Assembly: GCA_949358305.1 (NCBI GenBank)
Contig: OX442315.1
Location: forward strand, 23,896,427 to 23,960,426
Source: Strigamia acuminata
Lineage: Eukaryota; Arthropoda; Chilopoda; Geophilomorpha; Linotaeniidae
Length of the DNA: 64,000 nt
Direction of reading: 5' to 3'
Part shown: positions 1 through 9,977 of the stretch, piece by piece
Layout of the letters: every line of letters starts with the position of its first letter
How positions within the stretch are numbered: the stretch's first letter is position 1
Made by a program: the position numbers and the translations under genes
Notes under the pieces: generated by a model
The model's database searches: none
The model's input: the letters and a program-made list of their open reading frames with translations, nothing else
Told to the model about the DNA's origin: nothing

Positions 1-2010
1 ATCTTGTATTTTCGTTTGGTTACGAGCAAGACATAAAAGCTATTATGAGGTATTTAATTATTATTTATTAAATTAAGTTAAAAATTGAGAATTGGCATTT
101 ATTCATATCGTAACGTATTAATTTGCAGTGGACTTCCCGAATACTATCAAGCATTTCTAATGTCTGCAACGTTGTCCGATGAGGTTAAGTTACTGAAGAA
201 ACTTACATTACATAATCCGGTTACGTTAAAGTTGGAAGAACCTTTACTGCCGTCTACGGAGCAGTTAACTCAGTATCACATAAAGTATATTTATTTCATT
301 TTTGTTTGTTGGATTTTACTACTATTTTTTTTTTTAAAACAATAGGTGTGAAGAGGAGGAAAAATTTGTCATCATTTACGCTTTGTTAAAATTGAATTTA
401 ATCCGGGGAAAATCGATTATATTTATGACTTCGGTTGACAGGTGTTTCAAGTAAGAAAATTGGCTTTTGCTTATGTTTTTAAAAAGAATTCATATTTAAA
501 CCGAGTGAATATTACACAGGATGAAATTATATTTGGAGCAATTTGCGATCCAATCTTGCATACTGAATTGCGAATTACCAATATCATCTCGGTGCCACAT
601 TGTGTCGCAGTTTAACGATGGATTGTACGACATCATCATAGCATCTGATGATAAAACATTATCAGAACCAGCTGAAGCCCCTAAAAAAACGTAAACTGAC
701 GCGTTAATTATACATTAATTTAGATTTTGATCACTTTTGTGTTTGTTTTTTCAGAAAGTTCAAACGTGATAAGGAGTACAGTTCAGCGCGCGGTATCGAT
801 TTCCAATTTGTTTCTAACGTAATAAATTTCGATTTTCCGCCGAGCGTTAATTCTTATATCCACCGTGTTGGAAGGTGCGTAACATTAATGCAGCATTGAA
901 TCGTGACTGAAGTTTAACTTTTAGAACTGCACGTGGGAGTAACAGCGGAAGCGCCTTATCATTTATATCTGTGAGCGAAATGCCAATTATGAAAGACGTC
1001 GAAGAATTTCTGGCTAAACAGCAGAAAGGTGAGCTATTGATTGTTTTTTTTTTCTTTAAATTTGTTTCGTAAATTTATTTATTTTTTTTTTTTTTATGTA
1101 TAGCCGGTCATTCAATATTTAAGCCATTTCAATTTCCAATGGAAAAAGTAGAAGGATTCAGATATCGTTCGCGTGATGCTTATCGAGCAGTTACGCGGGT
1201 TGCGATACGGGAAGCACGATTAAAGGAGATTAAGAGGGAGCTTTTGAATTCCCACAAACTAAAGGTAATTGATAAACAAACATTTTTCTAAGTTCACACA
1301 CAGAATAAATGTTTTTACAGACTTATTTTGAAGACAATCCGAGAGATTTACAAATTCTTCGCCACGACCGAACACTCCATACAATCAAAATTCATAAGCA
1401 TTTGAAAGATGTTCCCGATTATCTAGGTAAATGTTTAATTGAGTTGTTAGTTTCTTTTCGAATTATTTTTAATACGTGTTCGTGTAGTGCCAGAGAGCTT
1501 AAAGCATTTAGCTGATAAACAGAAGAAGGCGAAAAAGGATAAACCAACGACTCAACTAACGAGAGCTGAAAGGAAATTTAAGGTACGTTAACCGACCTAA
1601 AAAAAAATCCATTACTCGCCCAACCCGGGTCATTTGAAATACATGAAATTTCAGAAAGAAAATAAAAACAGTTTTGGAGGTCAAAATTGATCATAGGTTG
1701 GAGTGGGGACTGGGGAGGGTTAAATTGATTTTTTATTCTAACTTGTTGAATCACTTTATTTTTTTTAAAATCATTTTTTTTAATTCTGATTTTCTTTTGA
1801 GAGTTTGTGGGTTGCTGACATAACCACGCTTTTATTTGATGTAGAACCTTGCTCAAATATTTGTACATTAGAATTATTACAGTTATTGAATTTTGTTATG
1901 CAACTTGTACGAGTAACTAAGTTATTGATGCTTTATATTTCTCTTTTCAGAAACGAAAAGCAGATCCGTTAAAAAGTTTAAGCTTTGAAGGATTTAAAAA
2001 GAAGAAATAA
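1..2010 (+). CDS. DDX56: DDX56/Dbp9-type DEAD-box RNA helicase, 3' part
   Basis: This is the C-terminal part of a nucleolar DEAD-box helicase of the DDX56 (yeast Dbp9) family, which acts in large ribosomal subunit assembly. The 5' end lies left of the window. Exons read as 1-49, 129-284, 346-450, 520-690, 755-874, 925-1028, 1104-1264, 1321-1426, 1488-1582 and 1951-2010, all with GT-AG borders and continuous frame. The first exon reads [11 protein letters not shown], the linker typical of DDX56. Exon 2 carries motif III as [10 protein letters not shown] followed by [11 protein letters not shown]. Exons 5-6 join to motif VI HRVGRTARG. Motif V appears as IIIASDDK rather than the usual ATD form. 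The tail is lysine-rich (ending [12 protein letters not shown]), as in nucleolar family members. Family assignment rests on collinear motifs from memory and is strong. Confidence 0.9.
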
Positions 2011-2263
2011 TTAATTAATTAAATAAAGTTATTTTAAAATAATTTTTTTATATATTTTTTTTGTCTATTGATATTAAAAACATTAAAAACATAAACACTC
2101 ATAATCACACAGCGTTGTCACTTTGTAAGCACGATTGAAGTTAATGCGTCTCCAAAGAGTCGATCAATATGATTACCCATGTTTACCTAGTTACCTGCCT
2201 GCTAAATCAATTCTTTTCAAACAGAAAATGGAAGTAGGTCGGTAGCAGTGGATAATACTCGCC

Positions 2264-3568
2264 ATGCGATCATCATCTCAAAGACCAACTGTTCACAAAT
2301 ACAATTCACTTAATTTGCGGAAAACAGTGGCGGGTGAAATGGCAAGAATTGTGAGGACTTCGAGTCCCGATGTAAGTCGAGAACAAGCACGTTATAAACG
2401 CATTATGGAACTCAATTCAGGCAGTGGTTTGGAAGCTGGACTTTTGGAGTCTGAGAAACGTGTTCCTCAAGTGGGCTCTTCTGCGAGCTATTCTGCAGAC
2501 AGACGATTTAGACCAAACACTCAAACTTGGCCTAGGAAACTGGAACCGTTACCAGGCCGAGTCAATGGATTTCATCAATTTCCACCAGGATCACCTCAAC
2601 AATTGGACCAAGATCTCAGTAAATTTGTGTTTATTTTTATAAATTTTTAATTTTTAATTCGCTTGAAAGTTCATTATTAATGCATTTTCAATTCCAATTG
2701 CCAAAAATAAACATTGATGCGTGCAAATTGATGTGACCTTTACTTCACCTGCACGAAATAGATTATCGTAATCACTTGATTTTACCAATCATTGCAGCGC
2801 AATGGTCTTTGTAGTAGATTTTAAAAAATTACACGTCAAATCCATTTGTGTGTAGCTTACATGTTAGTACATTGAAAACTAATGTTGGTTGTCATTTGTT
2901 GTTTCGATTTTTTAACTGCGAAACATGTTGACAGTAAGAAAGTTGCAAACCCTGTTGCACCATCTGATTTATAGAACCGGAAAAAGGCGTTGGCGACAAA
3001 ATAAAAATTCTTATTTTATCTGCGTGAAACAAAATTGTAAAAAGATGTATTTTGTCTATTTCTTCAGCTAATTTATTTGTTTTTTGATTCTTTTTAACAA
3101 CTTTTTCACTAAAATATAATTAATTTACCTGAAAAGTATTTTTTTGCATTATTTTAGCTAATTTACCGAAATTAATTTTTCTATTTTCTAATTTTTTATT
3201 TTGTTTCAAAATATCAAACGTTATTTTCAGTGGTATCCAAACTACCCAATTCAGCGGAGAGCAGTGAATCCAATTTCAACGCATTTGGGACACCAGACAT
3301 TACAACAGATGATATCACAACTGAAGATTTATTGTCCCATCAACCCGAGAAGGAGCCGTGGGGAATTTCCACTGCCTTAGTGGCTGCACTATCCCCAATA
3401 TCACTTCCTAAATCAAACGAAGATATAAATTCGCTTCAAATGGATACAGAAGAAAGTTTCACGCCAAGTGCCATCACACCTTCAACACTCGTAATAGACA
3501 CACCTCAAAACGACATAAAAAAGCGACTTAAGAAATTACTGCCAATTTCAAATGACGAAGAAAAATGA
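2264..3568 (+). CDS. Unrecognised two-exon gene, about 230 residues
   Basis: Exons 2264-2618 and 3231-3568 join in frame (phase 1) to give about 230 residues. I do not recognise the family. The N-terminal half is basic and polar with the stretches NLRKTVAGEMARIVRTSS and EQARYKRIMELN, which could form a helix. The middle is Pro/Gly-rich (RVNGFHQFPPGSPQQ). The C-terminal half is acidic and Ser/Thr-rich (DITTDDITTEDLLSHQPEKEPWG) and ends in a short basic helix with an acidic tail (IKKRLKKLLPISNDEEK). There is no signal peptide or membrane segment. The gene lies 250 bp after DDX56 on the same strand and meets WDR54 tail to tail. The unbroken two-exon frame and protein-like composition argue for a real, probably disordered, regulatory protein. 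Function unknown. Confidence 0.7.
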
Positions 3569-3643
3569 CATTATCCGAGGCCAAGATGGTTTATTTTTAT
3601 TTACCGTAGCAAAATTAAAAAAAAAAGTAAATGTATAAATAAA

Positions 3644-5003
3644 TCATTCATTAAATTTATAACAAACGACTTCTGTCGAATCATAAGCGGTAACCCCGAA
3701 TTTAGTTCCAGAGTTATCAAGGAAACAAGCGCCGTATAATTGACAATCAGGCACTAATACCGTACATCTGAATTCAATCTGCAAAAATATTTAAATTTAA
3801 ATTCAAAAACATCAACTCAAATTCTTCACGCATACTAATTGCCGTTTTCCATCATTAATCAACTGCCAAATTCGAATAAAGCTGTCTTCGGATGCTGTTA
3901 AGGTGAGGCCAGACGTAAGAGCCACATCGACACTTGTAATGGAACGAGCGTGCGCAACCACTTCGGTGCAAAGCTTGTAAGTTTGCATTGAATGCACTCT
4001 TAAATGCCCAGACGAAAAGCCAGATACTATTAATTCGTTCCAAGCTGCCACACTTGTGCAAGGAGATCTGTTACATGTAAAAAATTGTACATTACCGTTA
4101 AGTGCTTTGCACAGGTGCATCTATTATTTCATTACCCAAAAGCCTCGATACAGTGCAGTTTTTTCGTTACATTATCATCATTCTTCCATACACATAAGCA
4201 ACCACTGTCATCAGCACTTATCAAGTAGCTGTTTGCACTGCAGAGATGAGTAACGGGCGATGTGTGAAACTTTAACGTGCTTGGTTGTTCTTTGCCAAAT
4301 GAATTAACAGATTTAGCTCGGAAAGCCAAAATTACGCCTTCGTGTGTTCCTACGAAAGTTACATATTTATCTAGTTATTTTTTTCAATAAAAATTAAAAT
4401 ATTTTAAATAATGGCCGAACATACCCACATATAAGTAATCGTTCACTAACGCTATTCCTCTGGCAAAGGTATCTATACAATGAAATTATTTTTGGAAATG
4501 TTTTTGTTGATTTGTCTATTTTATTTTATTTTATTTTATTTTACCAATAAGAAGCGTGTCTTCCTGGTTACTAAACGAATGCCAATGAATGAGCGTGCCT
4601 TCATAATCATAGAACTAAAGACTAAAAAAATTAAAGTAACATGTAATGACATAATTATAAAGGATTGATTTACCCGTATGCCTTCTTGCGATGCAATAAC
4701 CAAGAGTAAAGTGTTATCCAATTGGCACCATTTTGCCTGCGAGTTGAGGATTACGTTTTTAAAAAGATAGGTACCTTAAATCAAATAATTACTGCATACC
4801 TGAAAGATGAGACTAGCCGAACTTCGATTGAAAACTTGGTAGGTTTGTTCTCCGCCTTTACTCACATTTATAACGTTAGCTGAGTTTTTGTGGATCACCA
4901 CAATGTGAAATCCGTCGTACACTTCGGACCAATTACAACACAAATTGTTAGGTATGGCCGATGCACTCGACCGTAGAATAAAAGTATTATCTTTAGTGTA
5001 CAT
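3644..5003 (-). CDS. WDR54: WD repeat-containing protein 54
   Basis: Exons on the minus strand, 5' to 3': 5003-4800, 4736-4674, 4614-4545, 4472-4425, 4349-4136, 4067-3836 and 3778-3644, giving 321 residues, close to the roughly 334 of the vertebrate protein. The start at 5003 aligns with the family N terminus (SSASAIPNNLC). Collinear landmarks are DTFARGIALVNDYLYVG, SADDSGCLCVWK, AHARSITSVDVALTSG, SEDSFIRIW and the C-terminal GVTAYDSTEV. These are beta-propeller blades. WDR54 is a cytoplasmic WD40 protein with no firmly settled function; links to growth-factor receptor signalling have been reported. A 25-bp stretch (4096-4120) between exons 5 and 6 can be read as a microexon but would break the frame, so it was left intronic. 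The stop is 76 bp from the stop of the convergent neighbour. Confidence 0.87.
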
Positions 5004-6660
5004 TGATCCTGCTCAAAACGAACAGAATTACCACCTTATTTATCTCCGGTCGTTTGTTTATGTATGAAAAAAGGCTATCTATTTGTTTACTTCCTGGAAA
5101 CCATAGTAACCATACAGCAAAACAAATCGATTCCTAAAACTCGATTAACCCTGAGGAATGTTCAAAATCGGATAAATTTATACTTCTAATTTTTAATGAA
5201 AGAAAGGGCTCAAAAATTACTCTTATTATAAAGAAAAATTTAAAAAAAAGTTGTGTGGTGAAGCCAAACCAGGGCATCGTGGAGTTTTGTTAGAAGCCTC
5301 AATTTAAAAGGGCGTCTATAAATAGATGGAAAATTATTTTTTCTACTTATGCTTATCCTGATTTCTGTACAGCTTTTCTTTTTTCTAATATATAAATATA
5401 TATATAAAATATATAAAATATATACTGTATAAATAAAAATGTAGGACATGGCCATCATACATCAGCAAGCATTGCAGTGAAACATCAATGTTTTGATTGA
5501 CAACAAAATGCAGACAAAACAAAGATTTTGCTTCTTCGTTCTTTGACACTCGGTTTAGCCCAGGAGGAACCATCCCTACGCTTTGTCCTTTTACCAACGA
5601 GCGAGGAAGCGAGATTATCTTTGCGTTTCTTGCATTATTCCGTGTGAGATCTCCAGTTCAGCAACTGGAGTACATTCCCACAAATGTAAGAAGAAATTTT
5701 AATCTTTCCTCCCATATTGGCATCTTGTCTTAGCCTGGGAGGAAGGTCCTGACCAGAAGGCACCATCCGCATTCGTTTGGCCAACCGGGCTTACCAGACG
5801 CTTGATCGAGTCTCCGGGAACCTCTGATATCATTAGCTATGGTGGTCAGCAATTTGCTGATCAGGGAGGAAATGATTATCTTTGTTCTTGCATTTAACCG
5901 CGGTTTGGATTGCCCAGGGGAGCGAGGGCAATAAGGGAGTTTGGAAATGGATCCTGATCATCGGTGGAACCACTTGACGTAATTTGGTATTTTAATTGAT
6001 TTATTTTTATTTGTCAGTGTTTTTCTCGTGTCACTTTGAGGCGGATTTGTTTGAGTGGTAAGTTGAGCGTGGATTGAAAAAATGTTTGACGAAAATTGTG
6101 GTGAATTGAGTGTTTCATTTTGTATTTGTATTATGAATTTAAACTGGTCATGAATGGACAAGTGTAACGTCACGAGCATCACTTTGTGAAGGAGCTGCAA
6201 CATTGGTTTTAACATTGTGTAATTAATCTCGTTCACGTTCACATACGGAATGTTGAACTGAACTGTTAATAAAATAAAATAATATAAACCATACCTAGAC
6301 TTATCGATTACGTGCGAAACGTTAAATTTGAATTGTTGATAATAACGTATACAATTTATCGGTTACGTTTGCCGAGCTTCTCGTATAGCTTTTCGTTTCC
6401 CAATGGACAGATTATTCGAAATGTAACATAAAATTGGAACATTACAATAAATTTATTTGAATAATTTGAATTTTAAAAAACGTCTTTGATTTACTCGTAA
6501 ATCCGCTCGTGGTACGGTCGTTCGGTTCGATAAATTCTCGATTTCGGCAGAAATTGCAATCGATTCACCTAATAAAATATATTTGAACAAGTACTAGAGT
6601 CATCCGATTGGATTTAGAATATTTACTGGAGCAATACCCTGTTTCTACTGTTACGGGTAC
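5004..6660. other. Intergenic, with a GC-richer element-like patch at about 5490-5940
   Basis: No gene was found. Between about 5270 and 5960 there is a GC-richer patch in AT-rich surroundings. It has repeated fragments: GGGAGGAA-type strings, and GATTATCTTTG followed by a TCTTGCATT tail, near 5610 and again near 5874. A 78-codon open frame at 5497-5733 has no recognisable domain. The patch looks like an old, rearranged repeat or transposon fragment, but no terminal repeats or target duplications could be defined. From 5960 to 6660 the sequence is AT-rich and unremarkable apart from microsatellite-like TATA runs near 5390-5430. Confidence 0.4.
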
Positions 6661-7321
6661 TACAATCCGAAAAACACATCCGAATTTATTCCCTACGATA
6701 CAAAACTTCGCTGCAAATCCAGAAAACACATCCGAATTTATCGCCCACGGTGCAAGACTTGCAGAAACTGAACAGCAAAATCAATAAATGAATTCGAATT
6801 TATCACCTGCTGTGCTAAACTTGTTGGAACTGCACTGCAAATTCACAAACAATAAATTCATAAAGTATATCCGAATTTATCGTCCACGAGTAAAACTGCT
6901 AATTCATAAAATGCATCTGAATTTATCGGCCAAGTTGCAAAACTTGTTGAAACTCAACTGCAAATTCCTAAAATGCATCCAAATTTATCGGCCACGGTAC
7001 AAAACAAGCTTCAATCCATAAATTAAATCCAAAAAAGCATCCGAATTTATCGCTTTGTGCTAAACTTGTTGTTACTTCACTGCAAATCCACAAAACACAT
7101 CCGAATTTATCGCTTGCCGTACAAAACAACACTGCAAATTCGCAAAACACATCCAAATTTATCGCCTACCATGCTAAACTTGATTGCAATATCACAAAAC
7201 ACATACGAAGTTATCGCCCACCGTGCAAAACTTGCTGGAACTACTCAGCAAAACCAAAAACGCATCCGAACTTATCGCCACGCACAAATACAACTGAAAT
7301 TTGAACTGAATATCTAAAAAA
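6660..7321. repeat. Degenerate satellite units built around CATCCGAATTTATCG
   Basis: The motif CATCCGAATTTATCG (with single-base variants) recurs irregularly every 50-90 bp from about 6687, each time followed by CCCACNGTGC-like sequence and a TTG(T/C)TGGAACT string. Spacing is irregular and units diverge more than in the array that follows at 7322. This looks like an eroded array edge. Short open frames here are accidental products of the repetition. Confidence 0.75.
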
Positions 7322-7947
7322 GTCATCCAAATTTATCGCCCACGCACAAATACAAGCTGAAACTACTCTGAATTCCCAAAAAAGTCATCCGAATTTATCG
7401 CCCACGCACAAATACAACTGAAATTTGAACTGAATATCTAAAAAAGTCATCCAAATTTATCGCCCACGCACAAATACAAGCTGAAACTACTCTTAATTCC
7501 CAAAAAAGTCATCCGAATTTATCGCCCACGCACAAATACAAGCTGAAATTTGAACTGAATATCTAAAAAAGTCATCCAAATTTATCGCCCACGCACAAAT
7601 ACAAGCTGAAACTACTCTGAATTCCCAAAAAAGTCATCCGAATTTATCGCCCACGCACAAATACAACTGAAATTTGAACTGAATATCTAAAAAAGTCATC
7701 CAAATTTATCGCCCACGCACAAATACAAGCTGAAACTACTCTTAATTCCCAAAAAAGTCATCCGAATTTATCGCCCACGCACAAATACAAGCTGAAATTT
7801 GAACTGAATATCTAAAAAAGTCATCCAAATTTATCGCCCACGCACAAATACAAGCTGAGACTACTCTGAATACCCAAAAAAGTCATCCGAATTTTCGCCC
7901 ACGCACAAATCCAAGCTAAAACTGGACGGAATACCTCAAAAACTCAA
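7322..7947. repeat. 62-bp satellite with a 249-bp higher-order repeat
   Basis: The block GTCATCC(G/A)AATTTATCG starts at 7322, 7384, 7446, 7508, 7571, 7633, 7695, 7757, 7820 and 7882, so the monomer is 62-63 bp. Every fourth monomer is nearly identical (249-bp spacing: 7322, 7571, 7820), set by alternating linkers AACTGAATATC and ACTCTGAATTCCC/ACTCTTAATTCCC. This is a classic higher-order satellite organisation. Confidence 0.9.
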
Positions 7948-8203
7948 ACCTAACCCTAACCTAACCGAAACCTAACCTTAACCTAACACTAACCTAACAC
8001 TAACCTAACACTAACCTAACACTAACCTAACACTAACCTAACACTAACCTAACACTAACCTAACACTAACCTAACACTAACCTAACACTAACCTAACACT
8101 AACCTAACACTAACCTAACACTAACCTAACACTAACCTAACACTAACCTAACACTAACCTAACACTAACCTAACACTAACCTAACCCTAACCTGACCTAA
8201 GGT
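7948..8203. repeat. Telomere-like array, CCTAA units alternating with CACTAA
   Basis: The edges carry plain CCTAACCCTAACCTAACC. The core, about 7982-8183, is an 11-bp repeat CCTAACACTAA iterated some 18 times with almost no variation. The C-rich strand is on the plus strand. It sits inside the 62-bp satellite, which resumes on the right, so it is interstitial rather than a chromosome end in this assembly. The underlying CCTAA is the complement of the arthropod telomere repeat TTAGG. Confidence 0.9.
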
Positions 8204-8620
8204 AACTCACAAATACAAGCTGAAACTGGACTGAATACCTAAAAAAGTCATCCGAATTTATCGCCCACGTAGAAATAAAAGCTGAAATTGCACTGAATGT
8301 CTAAAAAAGCAATCTGAATTTATCGCCCACGCACAAATACAAGCTGAAACTGGACGAAATATCTCAAAAACTCATCCGAATTTATCGCTCACGCAGAAAT
8401 ACAAGCTGAAATTGCACTGAATATCTAGCTGAAATTCTCACTGAAATTCAAGCTGAAACTGCTCTGTCGATGTGAAAACGCATCCGAATTTATCGCCCAG
8501 ACATAAACACAAACTGACGAAACTGCACTAACTTGTTGAAACTTAACTGTGTAAATCGAATAAACGTATCCGAATTTATCGCTCATGATCAAAAGTCGCT
8601 TCAATCTGAACAATAAATCC
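8204..8620. repeat. Resumed, diverged 62-bp satellite units
   Basis: After the telomere-like array the same linker (ACAAATACAAGCTGAAACTGG) and the CATCCGAATTTATCG core return, at 8249, 8310 (diverged, AATCTGAATTTATCG), 8376 and 8480 with more mutations, fading out near 8600. The resumed segment begins inside a monomer, as if the CCTAA array had replaced the core of one unit. Confidence 0.75.
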
Positions 8621-9506
8621 AAAAAACATATTCAATTTATAGCAGGTGTGCCAAACCTGTTGAAACCGAGCTGTGTGTAAAATACAAGCTAGGACTATAC
8701 CGTGTTGCATTGCTTCCATGGGCGATAAATCAGGTACTTTCCAAAGCATAATCACCACTCACAAGTCAGAGGCATTTTAACTCCTAATTAATAGCAATCT
8801 GAAATCATAGATGGCGCCACTGTTTTCCTATCGCAAACAGTCTCTGGTCGCTCCTGCCATCTGGAGACGACTGAACGAAATAATACCGCATTGAATACCG
8901 CCCAAAAATTACTTATCATCAAACACTGACGATTTACGTAAAACAATGTCTTCGTTTTTACTCGGCGAGAGATTAAGGACAATTTTTTGAACGATGTTTG
9001 AACGTTTGGAGCAACTCATTTGAGATTTTATTTTAACTGTATTCTATTTTTTTGTAAATTAAATTTTTGCTCTATTCTCTCGATTTTTGGTTTCGCCAGC
9101 TTGTGCGTTGCGGAATATTTGTACAAATTGTTTGTGAATTTTTCAATTATCATTGAAATATTTTTTGTTCATAATTAATAAAAGCAAAATCAGAATAAAC
9201 TCGTTATGTTTATATTTTATTTAGCTCTTTAAGCATTTCCATCTTCCTTTTAAAATATTCTTTGCTTCTTCCCCGCACTTTTCCTTCTGTTTTGTGAACA
9301 TATTCAACCACGAACGTCATGTTCGTGATTCAATGACCACGATTCAAATAAATTTATTTCACTTCTATGACAGCAATTTATTCAAAAACATTTAATTAAC
9401 CGTCAACAATATCCATTTTTGTCTATGGTTTGGCCAAATTTAGCATTAATTTAAAATCACACATTGCAGAACTCCACCTTCTATTTTATTTTAATGTTAT
9501 TCTTTT
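8621..9506. other. AT-rich intergenic, nothing recognised
   Basis: No gene, RNA or clear repeat was found. A short GC-richer part (about 8800-8950) contains AGATGGCGCC at 8809-8818, a motif that recurs near promoters elsewhere in the window. No coding potential beyond short chance frames. Confidence 0.4.
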
Positions 9507-9612
9507 TTGTTGCTTTAATTTTGTTATTCTTTTTTGTTGCTTTTATTTTGTTACTCTTTTTTGTTGCTTTTATTTTGTTACTCTTTTTTGTTGCTTTTAT
9601 TTTGTTTTTCAT
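9507..9612. repeat. 27-bp tandem repeat, four copies
   Basis: The string GTTGCTT starts at 9509, 9536, 9563 and 9590, giving a period of 27 bp with consensus GTTGCTTTTATTTTGTTACTC plus a T run. Because 27 is a multiple of three, all overlapping frames stay open here; the hydrophobic open frames are artefacts of this. Confidence 0.85.
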
Positions 9613-9766
9613 TTTTCTTGTTCTATTTCTTATTTTTCTTCTTATCATTCTTTTGTTTTACACCTCTTTTTGCAAACTGTGGTACAATTTTCTCTAGAAT
9701 TTTAAAACAAAAATTACACAATCTCAAAACAAGTAAAATAAAACAAATAAAATAAAAAACAGCAAA

Positions 9767-9885
9767 TGCTTCATTGATGACGACATCCACTGCTTCATTG
9801 ATGATGACATCCACTGCTTCATTGATGACGACATCCAATGCTTCATTGACGGCTTCATTGACGGCTTCATTGACGACCCTAAATT
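9767..9885. repeat. 30-bp and 15-bp GCTTCATTGA tandem repeats
   Basis: Three units of about 30 bp read GCTTCATTGATGACGACATC with small variants, followed by three 15-bp units GCTTCATTGACG plus linker. The shorter units look like internal deletions of the longer one. The array keeps a minus-strand frame open only because the period is a multiple of three. Confidence 0.8.
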
Positions 9886-9977
9886 CCACAAGAACAAAAT
9901 AAAATTAATAATCAACAATAAAACATTAATTTAAATAAATTACCTGTAGAAATCCGAATCGACCACCAGCTCAAACA

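Noticed and set aside
4096-4120. 25-nt WDR54 microexon with AG and GT borders
   Set aside because: It would shift the frame; direct joining of exons at 4136 and 4067 gives FGSPCTSVAAW, which matches the family.
7948-8203. Possible true chromosome end
   Set aside because: The same 62-bp satellite continues on both sides, and the repeat is a variant, so it is interstitial unless the assembly is wrong.
9430-9918. Hydrophobic Phe/Leu-rich frames and Met-Lys-rich frames
   Set aside because: Produced by 27-bp and 30-bp tandem repeats whose period is a multiple of three.
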